A stretch of DNA of 64,000 nt. Origin: Bacteroidota bacterium. Lineage in GTDB: Bacteria; Bacteroidota; Bacteroidia; Bacteroidales; Dysgonomonadaceae. A model generated the notes under the pieces. The model was not told where the DNA came from. It was given only the letters and a program-made list of their open reading frames with translations, and did no database searches. The stretch covers positions 1 to 64,000 of the forward strand of contig JAEWGM010000021.1 of assembly GCA_023388315.1 (NCBI GenBank), given 5' to 3'. The position numbers and the translations under genes were made by a program. Shown here piece after piece: positions 9,445-16,888 of the stretch (its first letter is position 1; each line of letters starts with the position of its first letter).

Positions 9445-9463
9445 GGCAAATAATTTCAAAAGC

Positions 9464-10111
9464 ATGAAAAAGTTACACGTTCCTCGTGAAAACATCTCTC
9501 AAAATGACAACGTTTTCGATAAAATAAAAACGTTGCAGGAAAAAGGTGCTTTGGCAGACATCGACCAAGTAAACTGGAAAGATCAGTTCCCCAAAACGAT
9601 GCCCGTAAGCGTGCGCGTAGCGCATGACGGTGAAACGCTGTATCTGTATTACACGGTTAAAGGAGAGCAGTTACGAGCTGTGAATACCACCGATTTCGGG
9701 TCGGTTTGGCAAGATAGTTGCGTGGAGTTTTTTATGCAGCGCGAAAATGAAACCACGTACCGAAATTTCGAGTGCAACGTGTTGGGCGCCTTGCTCGCAG
9801 CAAAACATGAAACGCGCGAAATTGCCGATAAATTAACCGAAGAAGTTTCATCGGTTTTTCGTTATTCCACGGTTCAGCATCGGTATGAAAACGAGAAACA
9901 GGTGAGCGACTGGACCATGTATTTGGAAATTCCCAAAAAAACAATGGGTTTTCAGGAACACGAATCGTTATCCAAACAAAAAATCAGGGCCAATTTCTAC
10001 AAATGCGGAGATGAAACGCCCGAAACCCACTTCATCAGCTGGAATGCCATCGATTTACCCAATCCCGATTTCCATGTGCCGCAATTCTTCGGCCTGTTGG
10101 AGTTGGAATAA
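9464..10111 (+). CDS. CBM9-like carbohydrate-binding family protein
   Basis: The product has 215 aa without a signal peptide. The sequence has the beta-sandwich hallmarks of the family-9-like carbohydrate-binding fold (PF16011 type): MPVSVRVAHDGETLYLYYTV, the central VWQDSCVEFFM segment with the conserved D-C-V-E-F pattern, and a C-terminal ISWNAIDLPNPDFHVPQFFG. Such stand-alone proteins are common in Bacteroidota and annotated as cellulose/xylan-binding-like, but their biochemical role is not established. Here the protein seems cytoplasmic. It lies 46 bp before a sugar kinase, so it may belong to the same sugar-handling unit (inference). Confidence 0.75.
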   Translation: MKKLHVPRENISQNDNVFDKIKTLQEKGALADIDQVNWKDQFPKTMPVSVRVAHDGETLYLYYTVKGEQLRAVNTTDFGSVWQDSCVEFFMQRENETTYRNFECNVLGALLAAKHETREIADKLTEEVSSVFRYSTVQHRYENEKQVSDWTMYLEIPKKTMGFQEHESLSKQKIRANFYKCGDETPETHFISWNAIDLPNPDFHVPQFFGLLELE

Positions 10112-10157
10112 TCCCATAAAAAAACAATAATTATATAAACTACTCATAAAGAAGTAA

Positions 10158-11252
10158 ATGGAAGATATCAACAAATTAAAAGAGATTGTATTTCAGTTCA
10201 TTGGAACAATGGACAATGTTGAAATTAAGCCGTTGGGCAAAGGACACATAAACGATTCCTACAAAGTGGTGGCAGGCGACAAAGAATATGTCTTGCAAAA
10301 AATTAACCATGCCATTTTCAAAAACGTACCCGAGCTGCAAAACAACATACAACGTGTAACCACGCATATTCGTGGCAAGTTGCAAGAAAAAGGCGCAACG
10401 GAAATTGAAAGAAAAGTGTTAACCCTTGTTCCCACAAAAGAAGGCGAACTTTATTACAAAGACATTCAAGGCGACTATTGGCGTTTGATGGATTTCATTA
10501 AAGAGAGCAAAAGCTACGATGAAATTTCGCCCGAGCTGGCTTACAGGGCCGGATTGGCATTTGGTGACTTTCAAAAAACATTGGCCGATCTGCCGGGCGG
10601 GCCGCTTTTTGAAACCATACCCGATTTTCACAATATGGAGTTTCGATTGCAGCAATTTCGCGATGCCGTAAACCAAGACGCTGCCGGCCGCAAAGCCGAA
10701 GTAAGCGGCTTAATTGAAGAAATTGAAAAACGCGCCGACGAAATGTGCAAACCCGAACAGTTGCATCGGGAAGGAAAGTTGCCGAAACGCACCAACCATT
10801 GCGATACGAAAGTGAACAACATCCTTTTCGACAACAACGATGAAGTGTTGTGCGTGGTTGATTTAGATACCGTAATGCCGGGCTACGTGCTTTCCGATTT
10901 CGGAGATTTCATTCGCACAGGAGCCAACACCGGAGCCGAAGACGATAAGAATCTCGACAACGTATCCGTTGATTTGGATATTTTTGAGGCCTACACCAAA
11001 GGGTATTTGGAAAACGCTGCATCGTTTCTCACCGACACGGAGATAAACAACCTGGCTTTTGGCGCTAAACTGCTCACCTATATGCAAACCGTGCGGTTCC
11101 TCACCGATTACATCAACGGAGACACCTATTACAAAACCGCATACGACGGGCACAATTTGGTGCGCACCAAAGCACAATTTAAACTCTTGCAAAGTTTAGA
11201 AGAAAATTTCGATAAAATGCAAGAAATTGTGCGTGACGCGGCAAAAAAATAA
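10158..11252 (+). CDS. Aminoglycoside-phosphotransferase-fold sugar kinase (NahK-like)
   Basis: The product has 364 aa. The glycine-rich start of the kinase fold is PLGKGHINDSYKV, followed by the ATP-lysine segment YVLQKINHAIF. The catalytic loop is NHCDTKVNNILF (HxDxKxxN pattern, with the Asp as catalytic base) and the metal site is VVDLDTVMPGY. This is the pattern of the APH/ChoK superfamily clade that includes N-acetylhexosamine 1-kinase, which makes HexNAc-1-phosphate in the cytoplasm. Bacteroidota homologues are often labelled NahK or mucin desulfatase, and substrate proof is rare. The CBM9-like gene is upstream. The substrate is therefore best given as a hexose or hexosamine, unresolved. 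Confidence 0.8.
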   Translation: MEDINKLKEIVFQFIGTMDNVEIKPLGKGHINDSYKVVAGDKEYVLQKINHAIFKNVPELQNNIQRVTTHIRGKLQEKGATEIERKVLTLVPTKEGELYYKDIQGDYWRLMDFIKESKSYDEISPELAYRAGLAFGDFQKTLADLPGGPLFETIPDFHNMEFRLQQFRDAVNQDAAGRKAEVSGLIEEIEKRADEMCKPEQLHREGKLPKRTNHCDTKVNNILFDNNDEVLCVVDLDTVMPGYVLSDFGDFIRTGANTGAEDDKNLDNVSVDLDIFEAYTKGYLENAASFLTDTEINNLAFGAKLLTYMQTVRFLTDYINGDTYYKTAYDGHNLVRTKAQFKLLQSLEENFDKMQEIVRDAAKK

Positions 11253-11339
11253 ATGTTTTAAACAGGTTCGCGAATAAATGAAAACAGGATAATATAAAAA
11301 TAAATCCCACGAAAATAAGCGGTGTAAAGAAAAAATTAT

Positions 11340-11347
11340 TATCTTTG
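11340..11347 (+). promoter_or_regulatory. Candidate -7 box for yceD-rpmF
   Basis: TATCTTTG matches TAnnTTTG and lies 25 bp before the yceD start. No clear TTG -33 box is seen. Confidence 0.5.
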
Positions 11348-11372
11348 CACCGCTTTATTTTGAGGAGAAAAA

Positions 11373-11957
11373 GTGGCTAAATTCAGCTTATACAATATTT
11401 CGCTTAAAAACCTTTCCCAAGGTACGCATACGTTTGATTACGAGTTAGATCGTAAGTTTTTCGACGCGATAGACGGCGACGAGGTTAAAAAGGGAAATGT
11501 GAAAGTAGAAGTGGTTGTGAAGAAAACTTCCTCCACTTTTGAGTTTAATTTCTATCTGAAAGGAGTGGTGCAGGTACCTTGCAACCGCTGCTTAGACGAT
11601 ATGGATTTGGAAATTGATTCTCAAAACCGGCTCATCGTAAAACTCGGGCAAGAATATTCCGAAGAAAGCGATGAAATTGTCATCATCCCCGAAGATGAGG
11701 GTGAAATTAACATAGCGTGGTTTTTATATGAATTTGTCGCGCTCAATATCCCCATTAAACACGTGCATGCGCCGGGAGAGTGCAATCGCGCCATGTTTTC
11801 TAAATTGCGCAAACACCGCGCGGTGGTGAAAGACGATGACGATGATGATGACGAAACAGAAGACCTTGCGGACGACGACGATTTTCCGGAAGAAGAGGAA
11901 GCCCCTCAAACAGACCCGCGATGGGATGCACTAAAAGGCTTGAACTTAGATGAATAA
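11373..11957 (+). CDS. yceD: YceD/DUF177 family protein (23S rRNA accumulation)
   Basis: The product has 194 aa. It carries the DUF177 signature: the cysteine-containing loop VQVPCNRCLDDMDL, followed by a segment ending EGEINIAWFLYEFVALNIPI and the conserved HxxGEC-type motif (HVHAPGEC). YceD is needed for normal accumulation of the large-subunit rRNA precursor and is almost always encoded just before rpmF, as here (32-bp gap). The start is GTG at 11373. The C-terminus is strikingly acidic (runs of Asp and Glu at about residues 150-180), an added low-complexity tail typical of Bacteroidota versions. Confidence 0.9.
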   Translation: MAKFSLYNISLKNLSQGTHTFDYELDRKFFDAIDGDEVKKGNVKVEVVVKKTSSTFEFNFYLKGVVQVPCNRCLDDMDLEIDSQNRLIVKLGQEYSEESDEIVIIPEDEGEINIAWFLYEFVALNIPIKHVHAPGECNRAMFSKLRKHRAVVKDDDDDDDETEDLADDDDFPEEEEAPQTDPRWDALKGLNLDE

Positions 11958-11989
11958 TTAAAATACAAACGTAAAAATTTAACATACAA

Positions 11990-12175
11990 ATGGCACATCC
12001 AAAAAGAAGACAGTCTTCATCAAGACAAGGAAAAAGAAGATCACACGATCATGCTAAAGTACCCACAATGGCAACTTGCGCAAATTGTGGCTCATGGCAT
12101 ATTTATCATACTGTTTGCGGAGAATGCGGTTATTACAGAGGTAAGCTGGCAATTGAGAAGAACGCGACAGTTTAA
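11990..12175 (+). CDS. rpmF: 50S ribosomal protein L32
   Basis: The product has 61 aa. The N-terminus MAHPKRRQSSSRQGKRR is the basic L32 start, followed by the paired zinc-binding cysteines CANCGSWH and CGECGYYRG. All four cysteines are present, so this is the zinc-ribbon (C+) form. It is encoded after yceD in the conserved yceD-rpmF pair, and a strong hairpin terminator follows before fabH. Confidence 0.97.
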   Translation: MAHPKRRQSSSRQGKRRSHDHAKVPTMATCANCGSWHIYHTVCGECGYYRGKLAIEKNATV

Positions 12176-12198
12176 GAAATTAATTACAAAAAACGCTG

Positions 12199-12241
12199 AA
12201 AAACCCTGAAATAACCTTTTTGGTCGTTTTTCAGGGTTTTT
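12199..12241 (+). terminator. Rho-independent terminator between rpmF and fabH
   Basis: A perfect 13-bp stem pairs AAAAACCCTGAAA at 12199-12211 with its complement at 12229-12241. The loop is 17 nt and the right arm ends in a T run. It separates the yceD-rpmF transcript from fabH. It also overlaps the TTG at 12240, arguing for the ATG at 12261 as the fabH start. Confidence 0.8.
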
Positions 12242-12260
12242 GGCTTATCAGAAAACGACG

Positions 12261-13271
12261 ATGAAACAATTTAACGCCGTTATTACCGGTATCGCCGCCG
12301 GAATCCCCGATTATATTCTCACCAACGACGAATTATCGCGCATGGTAGACACGTCTGATGAATGGATCATGACCCGTGTGGGAATTAAAGAGCGACGCAT
12401 CCTTAAAGGGGAAGCGCAAGGTATTTCCGTGCTTGGCACACAAGCCGTTGAAGATTTGTTGCGCAAAACCGGCGCTAAACCCGAAGAGATTGACGCGGTG
12501 ATATTTGCCACTACCACGCCCGACCATTTATTCCCGTCGTCTGCCTCTATTGTTGCCGAAAACGTGGGCATAAAAAACGCCTTGTGTTTTGATATGGAAG
12601 TGGCTTGTTCAGGGTTCATCTACGGGCTTGAAATTTGCAACGGATTGATAAAAACGGGCAAATACAAAAAAATTATTTTGCTGGCCGGTGATAAAATGTC
12701 CAGCGTTACCAACTATAAAGACCGCACCACTTGCCCTCTCTTTGGCGATGCCGCGGGCGCCGTACTTATTGAGCCTACGGAAGAAAATATTGGCATCATG
12801 GACGCTAAACTTCATTCAGATGGAGTGGGGTATGCGCCGCTGCAGATGAAAGCCGGTGGAAGTAAATACCCGGCTACTGCCGAAACGGTTGAAAAAGCTG
12901 AGCACACCGTTCACCAAGATGGCAGAATTGTGTTTAAGTATGCCGTATCGCGAATGGCCGACGTGTCGCTCGATATTATGAAGCGTAACAACCTCACCGC
13001 CGACGATGTGGATTGGTTGGTGCCGCATCAGGCAAATATGCGCATTATCGATGCTGCCATTCAGCGAACTGAATTGCCGCGCGAAAAGGTGATGATAAAC
13101 ATCGAGCGCTACGGAAACACGAGCGCCGGCACCATTCCGGTTTGTTTGTGGGAATGGGAACCTCAATTGCGCAAAGGAGATAACATTATTCTCACCGCCT
13201 TTGGCGCGGGATTCACTTGGGGAGCCATTTACCTGAAATGGGGCTACGATGGCGACAAAGTGAAACAATAG
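12261..13271 (+). CDS. fabH: 3-oxoacyl-ACP synthase III (KAS III)
   Basis: The product has 336 aa from the ATG at 12261, giving MKQFNAVITGIAAGIPDY. An upstream in-frame TTG lies inside the rpmF terminator and is unlikely. FabH condenses acetyl-CoA (or a branched primer) with malonyl-ACP to start fatty-acid synthesis in the cytoplasm. The triad is visible: the active Cys in DMEVACSGFIYGLE, the His in VPHQANMRIID and the Asn in YGNTSAGTIPVCLWEW. The order yceD-rpmF-fabH is a widespread conserved cluster. Here a terminator intervenes, so fabH may rely on read-through or a promoter within the short gap. Confidence 0.96.
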   Translation: MKQFNAVITGIAAGIPDYILTNDELSRMVDTSDEWIMTRVGIKERRILKGEAQGISVLGTQAVEDLLRKTGAKPEEIDAVIFATTTPDHLFPSSASIVAENVGIKNALCFDMEVACSGFIYGLEICNGLIKTGKYKKIILLAGDKMSSVTNYKDRTTCPLFGDAAGAVLIEPTEENIGIMDAKLHSDGVGYAPLQMKAGGSKYPATAETVEKAEHTVHQDGRIVFKYAVSRMADVSLDIMKRNNLTADDVDWLVPHQANMRIIDAAIQRTELPREKVMINIERYGNTSAGTIPVCLWEWEPQLRKGDNIILTAFGAGFTWGAIYLKWGYDGDKVKQ

Positions 13272-13293
13272 AGTGATTTTTAATATCATCCAT

Positions 13294-13326
13294 AAAACGC
13301 ATCAAAATAAACGATGCGTTTTTTTA
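13294..13326 (+). terminator. Rho-independent terminator after fabH
   Basis: A 10-bp stem of AAAACGCATC (13294-13303) with GATGCGTTTT (13313-13322) has a 9-nt loop and is followed by a T run. It lies 22 bp after the fabH stop. Confidence 0.85.
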
Positions 13327-13895
13327 TGCCAAGATTTTTTCATATCTATTAGAGATTATATTGATTGTGTTTAAATTGCAACAATATTACACCTGAAAGG
13401 TGTTATTTCCATAACCGTAGGTCAACGACCTGCGGAAGAAACATCTCAACCCTAACCCGACCCGAAGTGGTCGAACTCTCAATATGCCGCCTTTGGCTAC
13501 GCCGATTCTTCGAATTCAGGCGGATGATCAAGAGGGGTAGTCTTCCGTAAGTTACACTCGTTCATCGCTTGCATAAGGTTATGAAAATGTTACCCTATGG
13601 GTAAAACTCTAAACACCATACATATATCATTCTATTCAGAATAAACTCGATTGGTTGTTAGTGTAGTTAGCCACAACAAAAAGCATAGGGCAACGCCCTA
13701 TATTACGGTTATCCCCATACGCCAAGCTCTGTTACGGCTAAAGAAGTCTTATAGCCCTACAGATGGTACCCTGTCTAAAAATCTAAAATCTAAAATCCAA
13801 AATCTAAAATTTACAATCCTCCCCATCGCTCGCTGCTCAATGCCCAAAATACAAACAATCGCCATTCCCTCATCTCGCATCTATCTATTTTTTCT
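13327..13895. repeat. Intergenic hairpin cluster and A-rich tandem repeat, no gene seen
   Basis: The long fabH-era gap holds several short palindromes: ACACCT/AGGTGT at 13389-13403, CCGTAGGTC/GACCTGCGG at 13415-13435, CCCTAT/ATAGGG-type stems near 13590 and 13684-13701. A degenerate AAAATCT-type tandem repeat of about five units follows at 13776-13811. Short open frames here have no coding character and are interrupted by the palindromes. The region resembles the cluster at 9142-9332 and is best read as repetitive extragenic DNA. Confidence 0.6.
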
Positions 13896-13903
13896 TATCT
13901 TTG
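13896..13903 (+). promoter_or_regulatory. Candidate -7 box for era
   Basis: TATCTTTG fits TAnnTTTG and lies 20 bp before the era ATG. The -33 region is AT-rich without a clear TTG. Confidence 0.5.
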
Positions 13904-13923
13904 TGCGTTAGAAACAGAAGGCT

Positions 13924-14817
13924 ATGCAGCAACAAACACATCGTTCAGGATTTGTAAATATCGTGGGGAACCCCAATGTGGGAAAATCCACGCTGATGAA
14001 CAGGCTGGTGGGAGAAAAAATTTCCATCATCACGGCGAAGTCACAAACCACGCGCCACAGGATTATCGGCATTGTAAACACGTCCGATTACCAAATTGTG
14101 TATTCCGATACGCCGGGTGTGTTGCGCCCCAATTACAAATTGCAGCAACAAATGCTCAATTTTTCGCTCTCGGCGTTGGACGATGCCGATGTGTTGCTAT
14201 ATGTGACCGATGTGGTGGAGAAAATTGACAAGAACGATGAGTTTCTTTCCAAAGTGCAGCGCCTTCGCTTGCCCGTGCTGCTTTTGATAAACAAAATTGA
14301 CCTCACCACGCAGGAAAAACTGGAGGAAATGGTGAGCCAATGGCGCCAACTGTTGCCCGAGGCGGAAATTTATCCCATATCGGCGAGCAACAATTTTGGT
14401 GTTGACACGGTGCAAAAAAGAATTTTAGAACTTCTGCCCGAGTCGCCTCCTTATTTTGAAAAAGACGCGCTTACGGACAAGCCTGCGCGATTTTTCGTTA
14501 CCGAAATTATTCGCGAAAAAGCCTTACTCATCTATCAAAAAGAGGTGCCTTACTCCATTGAAGTGGTGGTGGAAGAGTTTAAGGAAGAGCAAGATATCAT
14601 CCGCATTCGTGCCATTGTGTTGGTTGAGCGGGATACGCAAAAAGGGATTGTGATTGGGCACAAAGGGGAATCGCTGAAAAAACTGGGTACGATGGCACGA
14701 AAAGACATTGAGCGGTTTTTCGAGAAAAAAGTCTTCCTGCAACTCTATGTGAAAGTAGAAAAAGATTGGCGCGACAGAGACAACCTCTTAAAGACTTTCG
14801 GATATAAATTAGATTGA
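13924..14817 (+). CDS. era: GTPase Era
   Basis: The product has 297 aa, the usual Era length. The G motifs are G1 GNPNVGKSTLMN, G3 SDTPGV, and G4 INKIDL, with G5 near SASNNFGV. The C-terminal KH domain contains VIGHKGESLKKLG (GxxG loop), followed by the Era-specific VFLQLYVKVEKDWRD. Era binds the 3' end of 16S rRNA and assists 30S subunit maturation. It lies 80 bp before der, and the two ribosome-assembly GTPases are probably co-transcribed. Confidence 0.97.
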   Translation: MQQQTHRSGFVNIVGNPNVGKSTLMNRLVGEKISIITAKSQTTRHRIIGIVNTSDYQIVYSDTPGVLRPNYKLQQQMLNFSLSALDDADVLLYVTDVVEKIDKNDEFLSKVQRLRLPVLLLINKIDLTTQEKLEEMVSQWRQLLPEAEIYPISASNNFGVDTVQKRILELLPESPPYFEKDALTDKPARFFVTEIIREKALLIYQKEVPYSIEVVVEEFKEEQDIIRIRAIVLVERDTQKGIVIGHKGESLKKLGTMARKDIERFFEKKVFLQLYVKVEKDWRDRDNLLKTFGYKLD

Positions 14818-14897
14818 TTTACAATGTAGCAATGAGTGTAGAGTAGGGTAAAACTTAGGCCTTACAGTACAAAGCTCATCACACAAACCAAAAAAAT

Positions 14898-16211
14898 ATG
14901 CAAAATTTAGTAGCGATAGTGGGAAGGCCCAATGTGGGAAAATCCACCCTGTTTAATCGGTTAACCCAAAGCCGTCAGGCTATTGTAACGGAAACGGCCG
15001 GCACCACGCGCGACCGCCAATATGGAAAAGTGTTGTGGAACGGACAAGAGTTTTCGTTGGTCGATACCGGCGGATGGGTTGTGAATTCCGACGATGTAAT
15101 GGAAGACGAAATCAACAAGCAGGTGCTCATCGCGATGGAGGAAGCCGATGTGATTTTGTTTGTGGTGGACGTGATGAACGGCCTCACCGATTTAGACACG
15201 AGCGTGGCGCAAATGCTGCGCAAATCGGGCAAGCCGGTGGTGGTGGTTTCCAACAAAGCCGACAATTTTAACTTGGGTTTTCAATCGGCGGAGTTTTACT
15301 CCCTCGGTTTGGGCGATCCGTTCAGTGTATCGGCCATCAATGGCTCGGGAACGGGTGATTTGCTCGACCATATTGTTTCTTTGTTTTCAAAAGACAGCAA
15401 GGAAGATGAATTGGAAGACATTCCCAAATTTGCTGTGGTAGGCCGTCCCAATGCGGGGAAATCTTCCATCGTGAACGCCTTGATAGGCGAGGAGCGAAAC
15501 ATAGTTACCGACATTGCCGGCACCACGCGCGACTCCATCCACACCCGATACAATAAATTTGGCATGGATTTTTATTTAATTGATACCGCCGGCATCCGCA
15601 AAAAAGGAAAAGTGACGGAAGATTTAGAGTATTTCTCGGTCATTCGCTCCATTCGGGTAATAGAAAACGCCGATGTGAGTATTTTAATGATTGATGCTAC
15701 CCGCGGCATAGAAAGCCAAGACTTGAATATTTTCTCGCTTATCCAAAAAAACAGAAACGGTTTGGTGGTTTTTGTCAACAAATGGGATTTGGTGGAAAAC
15801 AAAGACACCAAAACCATGAAAACGTTTGAAAACGCCATTCGCACTCGCTTCGCGCCGTTTACCGATTTTCCCATAATTTTTGGCTCGGCACTCACCAAGC
15901 AGCGTATTCTAAAGGTGATGGATGTGGCAAAAGAAGTGTATGAGAATAAAAAACGCCGAGTGCCCACGCACAAACTCAACGAGGTAATGTTGCCCATCAT
16001 TGAAAAAACGCCTCCACCATCCAATAAAGGCAAGTTTGTTAAAGTTAAGTATATCACGCAATTACCTAAAACAAGTGTGCCTTCATTTGTGTTTTTCTGC
16101 AACCTACCGCAATGGGTGAAGGAACCTTACAGGCGGTTTATAGAAAACAGAATGCGCGAGAATTGGAATTTTAACGGCACGCCCATCAATGTTTTCTTTA
16201 GAGAAAAATAG
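14898..16211 (+). CDS. der: Ribosome-assembly GTPase Der (EngA)
   Basis: The product has 437 aa with two tandem GTPase domains, diagnostic for Der. The first has GRPNVGKSTLFN, DTGGWV and SNKADN. The second starts near residue 175 with GRPNAGKSSIVN, DTAGIRKKG and VNKWDL. The C-terminal ~85 residues form the KH-like domain (FVKVKYITQLPKTSVPSFVFF). Der is required for 50S subunit biogenesis. It lies downstream of era and converges with the small membrane protein gene at 16223. Confidence 0.97.
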   Translation: MQNLVAIVGRPNVGKSTLFNRLTQSRQAIVTETAGTTRDRQYGKVLWNGQEFSLVDTGGWVVNSDDVMEDEINKQVLIAMEEADVILFVVDVMNGLTDLDTSVAQMLRKSGKPVVVVSNKADNFNLGFQSAEFYSLGLGDPFSVSAINGSGTGDLLDHIVSLFSKDSKEDELEDIPKFAVVGRPNAGKSSIVNALIGEERNIVTDIAGTTRDSIHTRYNKFGMDFYLIDTAGIRKKGKVTEDLEYFSVIRSIRVIENADVSILMIDATRGIESQDLNIFSLIQKNRNGLVVFVNKWDLVENKDTKTMKTFENAIRTRFAPFTDFPIIFGSALTKQRILKVMDVAKEVYENKKRRVPTHKLNEVMLPIIEKTPPPSNKGKFVKVKYITQLPKTSVPSFVFFCNLPQWVKEPYRRFIENRMRENWNFNGTPINVFFREK

Positions 16212-16222
16212 GGAAACCCCAT

Positions 16223-16675
16223 TTAGAGGTTGTGATATGGAATTCCCTTGGCCTCACTCACTTCAATGAGTTTTGTTTTAATGGCTCTTAAATCGGTATA
16301 TTTCAGGTTTTCTAAATCAATTTTGTAATTTTTGTTTTCGTTGGTTGCCATAGTGATGTAGCTTAACCCAATGCCAATTTGCGTTACATTCACCCAATCA
16401 ATCACGCCGTTTATCCGCTGTTTGGGCAAATGCACCCTAAACTGGTCATTATCAATGGTAATTACTGGTTTCGATTGCCACGTGGTAACCGATAATATAA
16501 GAATAACCCCAATAACGGCACCCATCAATCCGGCATAAAAAAAGAACGTGTAATTCTTCGCTAACGCTTGAAAAATGGCCACACCGCCGGAAATACCAAA
16601 CAAATAGGCGCCCGATATAATACCGGTTAGTTGTATGTTTTTTGAAATGGAGTAATTGATTTCTAACTCGTTCAT
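16223..16675 (-). CDS. Small two-helix membrane protein with PH-like tail
   Basis: The product has 150 aa. Two hydrophobic segments at about residues 16-36 and 42-64 are followed by a soluble C-terminal domain. The pattern there (PVITIDNDQFRVHLP, then ...IDWVNVTQIGIGLSYI) resembles the bacterial PH-like or YcxB-type membrane-anchored domains. I recognise no catalytic motif. It is convergent with der and divergent from the DUF349 gene. Function is unknown, and the domain assignment is tentative. Confidence 0.6.
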   Translation of the reverse strand: MNELEINYSISKNIQLTGIISGAYLFGISGGVAIFQALAKNYTFFFYAGLMGAVIGVILILSVTTWQSKPVITIDNDQFRVHLPKQRINGVIDWVNVTQIGIGLSYITMATNENKNYKIDLENLKYTDLRAIKTKLIEVSEAKGIPYHNL

Positions 16676-16888
16676 AAGTCTTTTTTTACTGAAAATGATT
16701 TATTAAAACCAAAATTACTGTTTTTTCGGCACATATTTCTCATTTCGCGCCTTCTTTTCTTTTAAATAAATACCAAAAACCAATGAAATAACAAAAATTA
16801 TGTGTTATTTTGTATAGCATTAGTAAAGTGCACTTGAAAAGAACCACCCTGCCATTTTATCGGGGATTTAAAGAAGAGGATTAAACGG

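Larger units (their letters stand above)
9036..9463. repeat. Intergenic hairpin cluster (REP-like), no gene seen
   Basis: This 428-bp gap contains a series of short inverted repeats. They are TCGCCC/GGGCGA at 9142-9157, a 12-bp stem around AACCTTAGGCGA at 9167-9195, CCCGCC/GGCGGG at 9213-9230, CCACG.CCC/GGG.CGTGG at 9250-9270, and GCTTTAGCC/GGCTAAAGC at 9294-9325 followed by T7. Similar hairpin strings occur at 13389-13701, 51414-51432 and 56369-56388. The style is that of dispersed repetitive extragenic palindromes. No open reading frame of credible composition is present. The promoter for the downstream gene is at 9414-9444. Confidence 0.6.

Noticed and set aside
12816..13289. 157-codon minus-strand frame over fabH
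   Set aside because: Antisense to the well-supported fabH gene and without recognisable domains.
13776..13811. Short regularly repeated A-rich units, CRISPR-like at first sight
   Set aside because: Units are only 7-8 bp with no spacers, and no cas genes are present.
13651..13911. 86-codon frame upstream of era
   Set aside because: It runs through hairpins and the AAAATCT tandem repeat and has no coding character.
15572..16102. 176-codon minus-strand frame over der
   Set aside because: Shadow of the second Der GTPase domain; low-complexity Ser/Phe/Thr-rich composition.
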